A DNA stretch of 64,000 bases, taken from contig NZ_CP060587.1 in the NCBI RefSeq assembly GCF_014334735.1, positions 806,001 to 870,000 on the forward strand. Direction: 5' to 3'. Source of the stretch: Aeromicrobium senzhongii (GTDB lineage: Bacteria > Actinomycetota > Actinomycetes > Propionibacteriales > Nocardioidaceae). Numbering within the stretch: the stretch's first letter is position 1; every line of letters starts with the position of its first letter. The notes under the pieces are model-generated. The model was not told where the DNA came from. It searched no databases and worked only from the letters and a program-made list of their open reading frames with translations. The position numbers and the translations under genes are program-made. This document shows positions 54,576 through 64,000 of the stretch, piece after piece.

Positions 54576-55238
54576 GTGACTGCAAACGGGGATGCGATCC
54601 GGGTCCTGCTGGTCGATGACCAAGAGCTGTTCCGACGTGGCGTGACCATGGTCCTCGGTGCCGACGGGGGGTTCGAGATCGAGGACGTCGACGACGGTGA
54701 CGCCGCGTTGGAACGCATCGCGGAGGAGCCGTTCGACGTCGTTCTGCTCGACGTCCGGATGCCCCACCGCAGCGGTGTCGAGATCTGCGCCGCGATCAAG
54801 GAGACTGCGCCCACGACCGGCATCATCATGCTCACGGCCAGCGACGACGAGGCCGACCTGTACGAGTCGATCAAGGCCGGTGCCGCCGGATACCTGCTCA
54901 AGGACGGGTCGACGTACGACCAGGTCGCCGAGGCGGTCAAGCTCGTCGCGGCCGGTCAGTCGTTGATCAGCCCTAGCATGGCCACGAAGCTGCTCGACGA
55001 GTTCGTGCACATGGCCAAGGGGCCGGCGCCGGCCACGACCCTGACCGCGCGCGAGCTGCAGGTGCTGCGCCTGGTCGCTCACGGCAAGAGCAACCGCGAC
55101 ATCGCCGGTGAGCTGTTCATCAGCGAGAACACGGTCAAGAACCACATCCGCAACATCCTCGAGAAGCTGCAGATGAAGTCGCGGATGGAGGCGGCCATGT
55201 ACGCCGTCCGCAGCAAGCTCATCGACGACGTTCTGTGA
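54576..55238 (+). CDS. Orphan NarL/LuxR-type response regulator
   Basis: A 220-residue regulator: receiver domain with acidic residues VLLVDDQEL, phospho-Asp in FDVVLLDVRMPH and Lys in GYLLKDGST; then a LuxR HTH LTARELQVLRLVAHGKSNRDIAGELFISENTVKNHIRNILEKL. No kinase gene is nearby. GTG 54576 is preferred because CATGAT (54563-54568) lies 7 bases before it; ATG 54564 would sit inside that box, though many annotators would choose it. The gene is coupled to the next one (GTGA overlap). Confidence 0.88.
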   Translation: MTANGDAIRVLLVDDQELFRRGVTMVLGADGGFEIEDVDDGDAALERIAEEPFDVVLLDVRMPHRSGVEICAAIKETAPTTGIIMLTASDDEADLYESIKAGAAGYLLKDGSTYDQVAEAVKLVAAGQSLISPSMATKLLDEFVHMAKGPAPATTLTARELQVLRLVAHGKSNRDIAGELFISENTVKNHIRNILEKLQMKSRMEAAMYAVRSKLIDDVL

Positions 55239-56449
55239 CGGCGCGCCTCACGGCGCTGCAGGCTCGGCGCATCGCGCTCGGGGCGCAGGGGTTCACCCGC
55301 GCGCAGCCCGAGGTGGTGCGCCGTGAGCACGTGGCCCGGGTGGCGCGCCGCCTGGGGTTCTTCCAGATCGACTCCGTCAACGTCCTGCAACGAGCGCACT
55401 ACCTGCCGCTGTACTCACGGCTGGGCCCCTACGACACCGACCTGCTGCACCGTGCTGCCGGCCGGGCCCCGCGCCTGCTGTTCGAGTACTGGGCGCACGA
55501 GGCGGCCCTCGTCGACGTCGACCTGTGGCCGGCGATGCACCACAAGATGCGCTCCGGTCGCGGGATGTGGGGCGGAATGGCCCGCGCCGTCCAGGAGAAC
55601 CCCGAGCTGATCGACCAGGTGGAGGCCGCTGTCGCCCGCTCGGGTCCGATCACGGCCCGCGAGCTGGAGGCCCGGCTCGGCGCCCAGGAGCGCGACCGGA
55701 CCCACTGGGGCTGGAACTGGTCCCAGACCAAGCAGGCGCTGGAGTACCTGTTCTTCGTGGGGCGCGTCTCGTCCGCGCGGCGCAATGCCGCCTTCGAGCG
55801 CGAGTACGACCTGCCCGAGCGCGTGCTGCCCGCCCGGGTGCTCGCGCTGCCGGAGCCCTCGGACGAGGAGGCCCACCTGACGCTCGTGAGCCATGCGGCC
55901 CGAGCCCTCGGCGTCGCCACGGCGCAGTGCCTGCGGGACTACTTCCGCCTGGCGCCCGCTCCGACCACGGCCGCGGTGAGCGCCCTGGTGGCCGACGGCG
56001 TCCTCGAACCGGTGACCATCGAGGGCTGGAAGCGCCCGGCGTACCTGCATGCCGAGGCCGCCCGCCCGCGCCGGGTCGAGGCGCGGACCCTGCTCAGTCC
56101 CTTCGACCCGCTGGTCTTCGAGCGCACGCGCACCGAGCGACTCTTCGACTTCCGCTACCGCATCGAGATCTACGTGCCCCAGCCGCAGCGGGTGCACGGG
56201 TACTACGTCCTGCCCTTCCTGCTGGGCGACCGGATCGTCGCGCGCGTGGACCTCAAGGCCGACCGCGAGGGCGGGCGGCTGCTCGTGCTCGGCTCGTTCG
56301 CCGAGCCCGGGGCCCCGGCCGAAACGGCCCGCGAGCTGGGGCAGGAGTTGCTGCGCATGGCCGGTTGGCTGGGCCTGGGCGAGGTCGAGGTCCGTCCACG
56401 TGGTGATCTGGCCGCGATGCTGGCGCCGGAGTGTGCCGCCCCGCACTAG
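55235..56449 (+). CDS. YcaQ/AlkX-type winged-helix DNA glycosylase
   Basis: A 404-residue HTH_42 superfamily protein, the family of AlkZ and YcaQ (AlkX) glycosylases that remove bulky alkyl adducts and unhook interstrand crosslinks. The N-terminal LGFFQIDSVNVLQRAHYLPLYSRLGPYD contains Gln-Ile-Asp; the Q-x-D form is typical of YcaQ/AlkX, while AlkZ has Q-x-Q. Three winged-helix parts and a C-terminal beta-barrel with LLSPFDPLVFERTRTERLFDFRYRIEIYVP are recognisable. GTG start overlaps the response-regulator stop. The enzymatic class follows from the family, not from direct proof. Confidence 0.9.
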   Translation: MTARLTALQARRIALGAQGFTRAQPEVVRREHVARVARRLGFFQIDSVNVLQRAHYLPLYSRLGPYDTDLLHRAAGRAPRLLFEYWAHEAALVDVDLWPAMHHKMRSGRGMWGGMARAVQENPELIDQVEAAVARSGPITARELEARLGAQERDRTHWGWNWSQTKQALEYLFFVGRVSSARRNAAFEREYDLPERVLPARVLALPEPSDEEAHLTLVSHAARALGVATAQCLRDYFRLAPAPTTAAVSALVADGVLEPVTIEGWKRPAYLHAEAARPRRVEARTLLSPFDPLVFERTRTERLFDFRYRIEIYVPQPQRVHGYYVLPFLLGDRIVARVDLKADREGGRLLVLGSFAEPGAPAETARELGQELLRMAGWLGLGEVEVRPRGDLAAMLAPECAAPH

Positions 56450-56452
56450 GAT
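56447..56452 (+). promoter_or_regulatory. Leaderless -10 box (TAGGAT) of secA, overlapping a stop codon
   Basis: TAGGAT begins with the TAG stop of the upstream gene and ends 6 bases before the secA GTG, so one trinucleotide serves as both stop codon and promoter. Confidence 0.55.
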
Positions 56453-56458
56453 GATCGG

Positions 56459-59194
<2,736 letters not shown>

Positions 59195-59195
59195 C

Positions 59196-59639
59196 TCAGG
59201 CCCACTCGGCGGCGGTGCAGCGCCAGGTCGTGCGCCCCTGATGGTCACGGCCGCGCTGCAGCCGCACCGCGATCGCGTGGGAGCGGCCGCGGTGGACCAT
59301 GCGGGCGGCGATCTCGGCGGCTCCGTCGTCGACCATCGCGATGTGCACCGAGACGACCCGGGGGCTGTGGCGCGCACCGCCGGCGACGAAACGGGCCGTC
59401 ACGTATTCGTGCAGCTGCTCGTACACGTCGCGGCTCAGCCACGCGCCGAGCTGGCGCGGAGGTCGCACCCCCGTGATGACCTCGGCCAGTGCCTGGGTGA
59501 ACCGCGCGCACCGGTGACGCAGCTCGCGGGCGTCGCCGCGTTCCACCGGCACCGGTAGCAGCGGCGGTGACGGCGGGAAGGGCAGCGGCACCTGGTGCGG
59601 CGCGAACGGGTCGGTGGCGAGTGCCGTGGCGGTGATCAT
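59196..59639 (-). CDS. Rv3235-like family protein, 147 aa
   Basis: A soluble protein with a Pro-rich N-terminus (PLPFPPSPPLLPVPVERG) and a conserved-looking C-terminal domain: HRCARFTQALAEVITGVRPPRQLGAWLSRDVYEQLHEYVTAR and IAARMVHRGRSHAIAVRLQR, which I associate with the Rv3235 family found near secA in actinobacteria. Function unknown. ATG overlaps the LysM stop (ATGA), so it is the second gene of that operon. Convergent with secA, 1 base apart. Confidence 0.72.
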   Translation of the reverse strand: MITATALATDPFAPHQVPLPFPPSPPLLPVPVERGDARELRHRCARFTQALAEVITGVRPPRQLGAWLSRDVYEQLHEYVTARFVAGGARHSPRVVSVHIAMVDDGAAEIAARMVHRGRSHAIAVRLQRGRDHQGRTTWRCTAAEWA

Positions 59640-60118
59640 CGTGCTCCTGGTGGGTCGAGTCGCTGGCCGGGATGGATGAGGTCGGGATCGGATCCGATGA
59701 CGTCGCGGTTGGCGTCGTGCCACCGTGCGACCTCGGTACTGGTCGTGGCGGCGGTGCCGCCGGGGGAGTGGTCCTGAGCGATCGACCACAGGGACTCGCC
59801 CGCGACGACGACGTGGGTCCGGGTCGCGGGCGGCGGTGACGGCTCCGGCGACGGAGCAGCCCGGGTCAGTGGACGTTCCGGCAGGGCCAGGCCCTCCAGC
59901 GGCCCGCTCGAGCCGGCTCGGGCGGGCGTGGCGGTCGCCACCACGGCGCCGGTGACGAGGAGCGCGCGCAACACCGGAGGGCCGAGGCGGGCCGCGAGCC
60001 GGCGATCGACGAGCACCAGGGCGAGGCCGAGCAGCCACCACAGGGCCCAGGCCGCCAGGGCCGCGGCCAGCAGCCAGCGCAGCGCGGACTCCCATCCCAC
60101 CGTCGACAGGTCGACCAT
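59636..60118 (-). CDS. LysM domain membrane protein
   Basis: A 160-residue protein with two N-terminal hydrophobic segments (about 11-35 and 49-66), a Pro/Ser linker, and a C-terminal LysM domain: THVVVAGESLWSIAQDHSPGG...TEVARWHDANRDVIGSDPDLIHPGQRLDPP. LysM binds peptidoglycan or chitin-like glycans, so it should sit at the membrane facing the wall. No clear ribosome site; the 60 bases upstream hold a regular repeat array. Coupled to the Rv3235-like gene. Confidence 0.85.
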   Translation of the reverse strand: MVDLSTVGWESALRWLLAAALAAWALWWLLGLALVLVDRRLAARLGPPVLRALLVTGAVVATATPARAGSSGPLEGLALPERPLTRAAPSPEPSPPPATRTHVVVAGESLWSIAQDHSPGGTAATTSTEVARWHDANRDVIGSDPDLIHPGQRLDPPGAR

Positions 60119-60130
60119 CCGAACCTCGAT

Positions 60131-60180
60131 CCATGACTTCTGATGACGTCTGATGTAGGCATTTGACGTCGAATGACGTC
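60131..60180. repeat. 10-bp-phased TGACGTC repeat array
   Basis: Reading in blocks of ten from 60131, the last seven bases are TGACTTC, TGACGTC, TGTAGGC, TGACGTC, TGACGTC (60134, 60144, 60154, 60164, 60174). Four of five units match, one helical turn apart. The array lies 16-62 bases upstream of the LysM gene start. Confidence 0.7.
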
Positions 60181-60204
60181 ATGCACCAGAGAAGCGCATG
60201 GCGA

Positions 60205-60229
60205 ACGACCGCGTCAATGACGCGGTCGT
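60205..60229. terminator. Terminator of the HspR-like gene, 11-bp stem
   Basis: Bases 60205-60215 and 60219-60229 are perfect complements with a 3-base loop, 17 bases beyond the stop of the MerR-family gene. Confidence 0.75.
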
Positions 60230-60245
60230 GGGGTGTGGACGGGCG

Positions 60246-60542
60246 CTAGGGCGCGGGTCGGGTCCGGCGCAGGCGCTGGTTCTCGAGCTGCAGTCGCTCG
60301 AGCTCGGCCTCCAGCGCGAGGACCCGTTCGATGCCCGCGAGGTTCAGGCCCTCGGCCAGCAGGTCGCGAATGCGCCTCAGTCGCCGGATGTCCGAGCGGC
60401 TGTAGCGGCGGGTGCCGCCGGCGGTGCGATCGGGCTCGAGCAGGCCGCGGCGCTCGTAGACGCGCAGGTTCTGCACCTGCATCGCGACCATCTCGGCGGC
60501 CACCGAGATGGCGTACACGCCGGTCTCGTCGTCCTCACGCAT
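60246..60542 (-). CDS. MerR-family regulator, HspR-like
   Basis: A 98-residue MerR-type repressor. The sequence VYAISVAAEMVAMQVQNLRVYERRGLLEPDRTAGGTRRYSRSDIRRLRRIRDLLAEGLNLAGIERVLALEAEL is close to HspR, which represses heat-shock genes. It is shorter than dnaK-operon HspR (usually about 120-150). Divergent from an hsp20 gene, which should be its target. ATG 60542 is chosen for the AGGAGGG site 6 bases upstream. I do not see a clear HAIR inverted repeat (CTTGAGT-N7-ACTCAAG). Confidence 0.88.
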   Translation of the reverse strand: MREDDETGVYAISVAAEMVAMQVQNLRVYERRGLLEPDRTAGGTRRYSRSDIRRLRRIRDLLAEGLNLAGIERVLALEAELERLQLENQRLRRTRPAP

Positions 60543-60571
60543 CGTCGTCCCTCCTGTCACCTGCATCGTAC

Positions 60572-60606
60572 TTGACAAGGAATATGAAATGAGCAATATA
60601 GGTTTA
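60572..60606 (+). promoter_or_regulatory. hsp20 promoter region
   Basis: TTGACA at 60572-60577 is a perfect -35; CAATAT (60594-60599) or TATAGG (60597-60602) could be the -10. The 35 bases are markedly AT-rich. An HspR-type operator probably lies here but is not obvious. Confidence 0.5.
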
Positions 60607-60644
60607 CATCAGTGGAACCACCGGACCACCTGCGAGAGGAGACG

Positions 60645-61076
60645 ATGATGATGATTCGTTCGACCGACCCGTTCCGTGAGTTCGACCGGCTCACCCAGCA
60701 GTTCTTCGGCACCACCAACCGCCCGGCCGTCATGCCCATGGACGCCTGGCGCGAGGGCGACACCTTCGTGGTGGAGTTCGACCTGCCCGGTGTGTCCAAG
60801 GAGAGCATCGACCTCGACATCGAGCGCAACGTCCTGACCGTGCGCGCCGAGCGCGTCGTCGGCAACGGCGACTGGGAGATGCTCGCCACCGAACGCGCTC
60901 GCGGCATGTTCAGCCGCCAGCTGGTCCTGGGCGACAACCTGGACCTCGACCGCATCGAGGCCGCCTACGACGACGGCGTTCTGCGGCTGAGCATCCCCGT
61001 CGCCGAGCGGGCCAAGCCGCGCAAGATCGAGATCACCGGCGCGACGAAGGACGACCAGGCCGCCATCGGCGTCTGA
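60645..61076 (+). CDS. Hsp20/alpha-crystallin small heat shock protein
   Basis: ATP-independent holdase of 143 residues. The alpha-crystallin domain spans about 34-125: [39 protein letters not shown], with [18 protein letters not shown] giving the C-terminal IxI motif that locks oligomers. ATG 60645 begins a run of three ATG codons preceded by GAGAGGAGA. Divergent from an HspR-like gene, so probably heat-induced by release of that repressor. Ended by a terminator. Confidence 0.94.
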   Translation: MMMIRSTDPFREFDRLTQQFFGTTNRPAVMPMDAWREGDTFVVEFDLPGVSKESIDLDIERNVLTVRAERVVGNGDWEMLATERARGMFSRQLVLGDNLDLDRIEAAYDDGVLRLSIPVAERAKPRKIEITGATKDDQAAIGV

Positions 61077-61086
61077 TCGATCCACC

Positions 61087-61125
61087 GACACCGTAGGGCC
61101 TCCCATCGGGAGGCCCTACGGTGTC
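61087..61125. terminator. Terminator of hsp20, 18-bp stem, overlapping the next promoter
   Basis: Bases 61087-61104 and 61108-61125 are perfect complements around ATC. The right arm contains TACGGT (61117-61122), the -10 of the next gene, whose ATG is only 3 bases past the stem. Confidence 0.88.
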
Positions 61126-61128
61126 TTC

Positions 61129-61620
61129 ATGCGTTGGGACCGACTGTTCGCCGATCTCGAGGGTGCCGCGGTGGACGCGTACGCCGAGGAGCGGGACGCC
61201 CTGGCCGAGGACCTGCGCGACGAGCAGTGGGCGCGCCTGTCCTGGACCGATCTGCTGGGCGGGCGGGACATCCGGATGGAGGTGGCCGGGCGCGGTGAGA
61301 TCGGGGGTCGCGTCGTCGGCGTGGGCGACGTGGTGCTGGTCGAGGACGGCCTGCGCACGATCGTGGTCGTGCCCGAGGCGATCGTCGCGATCAGCGGATC
61401 GGACGGGCGCGCGGCGGCCGCGCCGGCGCTGCGCAGGACACGTGCTCAGATGGCGCGGGCGCTGCGGGACGCCGGTGCGTCGGTGCGGGTCGTCCGCCGT
61501 GACGGCCGAGCGGTCGAGGGGGTCGTGGCGGCCGTCGGCTCGGACTTCCTGCAGGTCGCCGCGGCCGGTCGGCGGGTCAGTCTGCCGTGGGCGTCGATTG
61601 CGGCTCTCGAGGAGCGCTGA
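61129..61620 (+). CDS. Conserved-looking hypothetical protein, 163 aa
   Basis: A soluble protein rich in Arg, Asp and Val: a helical N-terminus (RWDRLFADLEGAAVDAYAEERDALAEDL, about 2-29) and two beta-rich halves containing similar GR-V-GV-GDVVLVEDG and GRAVEGVVAAVGSDFLQVA stretches, suggesting two small beta-barrel repeats. No family name known to me. Its -10 (TACGGT) lies inside the hsp20 terminator, 6 bases before ATG 61129. The last 44 bases overlap the convergent HTH gene. Confidence 0.75.
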   Translation: MRWDRLFADLEGAAVDAYAEERDALAEDLRDEQWARLSWTDLLGGRDIRMEVAGRGEIGGRVVGVGDVVLVEDGLRTIVVVPEAIVAISGSDGRAAAAPALRRTRAQMARALRDAGASVRVVRRDGRAVEGVVAAVGSDFLQVAAAGRRVSLPWASIAALEER

Positions 61621-61822
61621 GCTCGGTCTCGCGCGCCGTCCGCTCGTACTGGCGGGCGATGTAGTCCTCCAGGGCGCTGGCCTCGATGCGCCACATCTTG
61701 CGGCCGCCGACCTGGAACCCGCGCAGCTCGCCGGACTTGAGCAGGCTCCAGACGACCCGGACATCGACCTTGAGGGTCTCGGCGACGTCGTTCGCGGTGA
61801 GGAACTGGTGCTCGGGAGCCAT
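61577..61822 (-). CDS. Small HTH protein of excisionase type (HTH_17)
   Basis: An 81-residue DNA-binding protein: FLTANDVAETLKVDVRVVWSLLKSGELRGFQVGGRKMWRIEASALEDYIARQYE is a MerR-like winged helix of the excisionase/HTH_17 class. No integrase or attachment site lies nearby, so it is probably a host regulator. GAGAAT 6 bases before the ATG is a possible leaderless -10. Its 3' end overlaps the convergent hypothetical gene by 44 bases. Confidence 0.82.
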   Translation of the reverse strand: MAPEHQFLTANDVAETLKVDVRVVWSLLKSGELRGFQVGGRKMWRIEASALEDYIARQYERTARETELSAPREPQSTPTAD

Positions 61823-61923
61823 GGCGCCATTCTCACACGCGGCCCCGACGACGAGTCGTAGGTCACGACCGGACTGTGGACGAACGGTGGCACGGGATCG
61901 GCGCGACCCCGTATGCATGCCTC

Positions 61924-62556
61924 ATGCATGTCACGGGGGGTGACACGCCCCGGCGCACGAGCGCCCGGCGCACCTCGATCTCCAGATGGCGCAATCCGCG
62001 ACTCCTGATGGGTGCCGTCCTGGTCCTGACGTCGGCCGTCGCAGGTGGCTGGCTCGTCGCGACCGCGCGCGACTCGACGGACTACTGGCTGGTGCGCGCC
62101 GAGGTGAAGGCCGGCGAGCCGGTCCGGGCCGACCAGCTGGCGCCGGTGTCGGGACGCGTGGAGTCGGCCGGATCCGGCACCCTGCTGCCGACCGAGTACG
62201 GGGTGCCGCGAGGCGTCTGGGCGCGTGATGTCGGGGCGGGGACGCTGATGACGCGCGACGCGGTGCACCGCGGGGTCGAGCCGGGCCGCCAGCTCGCGAT
62301 GGCTCTGACGGCGGGGTCGGCCCCGCCCGACCTCGAGACCGGGGACCGGGTCGACGTGTGGGCAGGTCCGGGCGAGACCGGCGACGGTGCCGCGTCGACG
62401 CGCCGGGTCCTGTCCGACGTCGCGGTCGTCTCCGTGTCGGCGTCGGACGGGACGGGATCGCGCACCCTCGTCGTCGACACCGATCGCCGTGGTCCCGACG
62501 CCGAGGTCGTCGAGGCGGTCGCCCGCGGCCGGCTGAGCGTGGTGCGTGTCCCGTGA
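61924..62556 (+). CDS. SAF-domain protein (CpaB/RcpC-like)
   Basis: A 210-residue protein with a basic N-terminus, one membrane segment (about 28-48, LLMGAVLVLTSAVAGGWLVA) and an extracytoplasmic SAF domain (DYWLVRAEVKAGEPVRADQLAPV...VPRGVWARDVGAGTLMTRDAV) followed by an RcpC/CpaB-like part. CpaB-type proteins act in Flp/Tad pilus assembly or secretion. ATG 61924 is preceded by TATGCA 6 bases away; a GTG 48 bases upstream is less likely. Coupled to the ATPase gene behind it (GTGA), as in Tad-like modules, but no pilin gene is in view. Confidence 0.8.
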   Translation: MHVTGGDTPRRTSARRTSISRWRNPRLLMGAVLVLTSAVAGGWLVATARDSTDYWLVRAEVKAGEPVRADQLAPVSGRVESAGSGTLLPTEYGVPRGVWARDVGAGTLMTRDAVHRGVEPGRQLAMALTAGSAPPDLETGDRVDVWAGPGETGDGAASTRRVLSDVAVVSVSASDGTGSRTLVVDTDRRGPDAEVVEAVARGRLSVVRVP

Positions 62557-63662
62557 CCGAACCCGTGCGGGTGGCCGTCGCCGCCTGCGGAGCCCACTGG
62601 GAGGCCGCCGCGCTCGACGAGGTCGAGCACGACCCGCGCCTGGTCCTCGTGCGCCGGTGCGTCGACGTGGCCGATCTGCTCGCGACGGCCGGCACGCACC
62701 GGATCGACGTCGCCCTGCTGGCCGTCGACAGTCCGGGCCTGGACGCCGCCGTGGTGGACCGCCTCGCCGAGTCCGGCGTGCGGGTCGCCTCGGTCGGGGC
62801 CGACGGCACGGACCTGGGCATCGAGCACACGGCGCGACTGGGCGAGTTGGCGGCGATGGGCGCCGTGCCGGTGCAGTCGCGCGAGGCCGAGGGCGAGCCC
62901 GGCCGGCTGGTCGCGGTCTGGGGCGCGACCGGCGCTCCGGGTCGCAGCACGCTGGCGGTCTCGCTCGCGGCCGCGGCCGCGGCGAGCGGCCATCACACGG
63001 CCCTGGTCGATGCGGACGTGTACGGCGGCTCTCTCAGCCAGCTGCTGGGCGTCCTCGACGAGGTCAGCGGGATCATGGCGGCCTGCCGCGACGTCAACCG
63101 TGGCCGGCCCGAGGCCGCCACGTCCCACCTGCTGAGCGTGGGCCCGCACTGGGACCTGCTGACCGGTCTGCCCCGCTCCGACATGTGGCACCACCTGCGA
63201 CCCGAGGCCCTCGAACGCGTGCTGCGTGCGCTCTGCCGCGACCACGAGCTCGTCGTGGTCGACTGCGGCTTCGGGGTGGAGGCCGGGTTCGGCCAGCAGC
63301 CGTCCCGCGACCAGGTGACCCGGCGCGTCCTCGACCTGGCCGACGAGGTGATGGTGGTCGGCCGGGTCGACCCGATCGGCCTGGCCCGGCTCGTGCGCGC
63401 CCTCGACGACGCCGAGCCGTGGACGCGGCCGCCCCGGCTCGTGCTCAACGGATTCCGCGGTGCGCTGGGCTGGACCGAGCGCGAGGTCGCGCAGACGGTC
63501 CGTGAGCTGACGGGCCAGACGCCGTGGGCGTTCCTGCCCCAGGACGGCCCGGGCCACGACCTGGCGCTCATGACCGGCCGCCCCCTCCGCGAGGTGTCTC
63601 CGGGCTCGGGATACGTGTCCCGGGTCGAGCGGCTGGCCGCGGATCTGGTGGCCGTCCGGTGA
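62553..63662 (+). CDS. TadZ/ParA-like P-loop ATPase
   Basis: A 369-residue protein: an atypical receiver-like N-terminal half (1-120) and a MinD/ParA-type ATPase domain (about 128-369). The P-loop reads WGATGAPGRSTLAVSLA, with Arg where Lys normally stands and without the deviant Lys of ParA proteins. VDADVYGGSLSQLLG and LVVVDCGFG correspond to the switch and Walker B regions. This matches TadZ/CpaE, which localise Tad secretion systems. GTG start overlaps the SAF gene stop, so the two form one unit. Confidence 0.83.
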   Translation: MTEPVRVAVAACGAHWEAAALDEVEHDPRLVLVRRCVDVADLLATAGTHRIDVALLAVDSPGLDAAVVDRLAESGVRVASVGADGTDLGIEHTARLGELAAMGAVPVQSREAEGEPGRLVAVWGATGAPGRSTLAVSLAAAAAASGHHTALVDADVYGGSLSQLLGVLDEVSGIMAACRDVNRGRPEAATSHLLSVGPHWDLLTGLPRSDMWHHLRPEALERVLRALCRDHELVVVDCGFGVEAGFGQQPSRDQVTRRVLDLADEVMVVGRVDPIGLARLVRALDDAEPWTRPPRLVLNGFRGALGWTEREVAQTVRELTGQTPWAFLPQDGPGHDLALMTGRPLREVSPGSGYVSRVERLAADLVAVR

Positions 63663-63747
63663 CCGTTTCGATACCGTTCCCGAGCCCTTCGCGGGTGGTA
63701 AGTTGCTGGGCTACGCGAGCACCGAGGCGAGGACATCAGGAGACGGC

Positions 63748-64000
63748 ATGCAACGACTGAGCCCGCTCGATGCGATGTTCCTGCACCAGGACCATCCCGA
63801 GGCGCCGCGCCAGGTCGCCTCCCTGGCGATCATCACGCCCGGTGAGCGTCCCCTCGACTACGACCGGCTCATCCAGGTCATCAACGAGCGCATCGACCTG
63901 GTCCCGCGCTACCGCCAGGTGCCGCGCCGCGTGCCCGGCGGGATCGGGATGCCGGTGTGGGTGGACGACGAGCACTTCGACCTGTCCCTGCACGTGCGGC
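63748..64000 (+). CDS. Wax ester synthase/diacylglycerol acyltransferase, 3' part outside window
   Basis: N-terminal 84 residues of a WS/DGAT enzyme, which makes triacylglycerols or wax esters from acyl-CoA. MQRLSPLDAMFLHQDHPEAPRQVASLAII is the family start; RYRQVPRRVPGGIGMPVWVDDEHFDLSLHVR leads to the catalytic HHxxxDG motif, which would lie just outside. CAGGAGA at 63736-63742 precedes the ATG by 5 bases; TAAGTT near 63699 may be the -10. Runs off the right edge. Confidence 0.92.
   Translation, partial: MQRLSPLDAMFLHQDHPEAPRQVASLAIITPGERPLDYDRLIQVINERIDLVPRYRQVPRRVPGGIGMPVWVDDEHFDLSLHVR

Noticed and set aside
61577-61822. Excisionase of an integrated element
   Set aside because: The HTH is of the excisionase class, but there is no integrase, repeat pair or att site at a tRNA, and composition matches the neighbours.

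Overview
The window is very GC-rich DNA from an actinobacterium. The synteny mtrA-mtrB-lpqB-comF-hpf-secA, the actinobacterial form of DapD, the KatG/FurA pair, the many start codons placed 6-7 bases behind a TANNNT hexamer (leaderless transcripts) and the WS/DGAT gene at the right edge all agree with this. The protein sequences look most like Nocardioidaceae (Aeromicrobium/Nocardioides type), but that placement is an impression rather than a computed result. It is ordinary chromosome: I see no phage, insertion sequence, integron or CRISPR array, and no gene-free stretch reaches 300 bases.

Layout, left to right. 1-2.9 kb: the end of a sugar ABC permease and a two-gene ABC-2 exporter, closed by a 61-base near-palindrome with perfect 21-bp arms. 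3-8.1 kb: dapD (lysine/diaminopimelate) coupled to a lysozyme-like gene, a TrmL-type tRNA methyltransferase, and the methionine importer metQ-metN-metI. 8.2-12.3 kb: an unknown small protein, a lipoprotein, a sulfurtransferase with a NYN nuclease-like gene, and a secreted endonuclease/phosphatase-fold protein. 12.3-18.6 kb: peroxide defence (furA-katG with a Fur-type operator, bcp), a deazaflavin-type oxidoreductase, tRNA-Leu, then a tightly coupled operon DUF3618 - GroES-like - aromatic-exporter-like membrane protein - acidic micro-ORF, followed by a leader peptide/terminator/small basic protein locus. 18.6-22.9 kb: two CitE-type CoA lyases, an ArsC-like protein and the molybdenum cofactor genes moeA, DUF6457 and mobA.

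23-30.9 kb: a complete membrane nitrate reductase operon narGHJI plus narK, divergent from the Mo-cofactor genes with a CRP/FNR-type site in between, so cofactor supply and enzyme may be controlled together. 30.9-38.4 kb: an SLC13 carrier, DUF503, a TetR regulator and a thioesterase sharing one 20-bp operator, nhaA with a structured leader, a MarR regulator, acylphosphatase, tRNA-Lys and a phytoene-desaturase-like flavoprotein. 38.4-43.3 kb: glycerol use (glpK, a hormone-sensitive-lipase-type esterase, glpD) with a nucleosidase coupled behind. 43.3-47.8 kb: tRNA-His, orn, two tandem DsbA-like membrane-anchored thioredoxins, an amphi-Trp protein, tRNA-Arg and a PrsW-type protease. 47.8-59.2 kb: ahcY, the MtrAB-LpqB cell-envelope/division signalling cluster, comF, the ribosome hibernation factor, an orphan NarL-type regulator, a YcaQ-type DNA glycosylase and secA. 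59.2-64 kb: an Rv3235-like protein and a LysM protein behind a 10-bp-phased repeat array, an HspR-like regulator divergent from hsp20, two small genes, a SAF (CpaB-like) protein coupled to a TadZ/ParA-like ATPase, and the start of a wax ester synthase.

Most candidate regulatory sites follow one plan: short leaderless promoters with an inverted repeat on or next to the -10 box. The least explained pieces are the leader-peptide/attenuator locus at 18.0-18.5 kb, the nhaA leader at 34.0 kb, the phased decamers at 60.13-60.18 kb, and the long hairpin at 2.95 kb.
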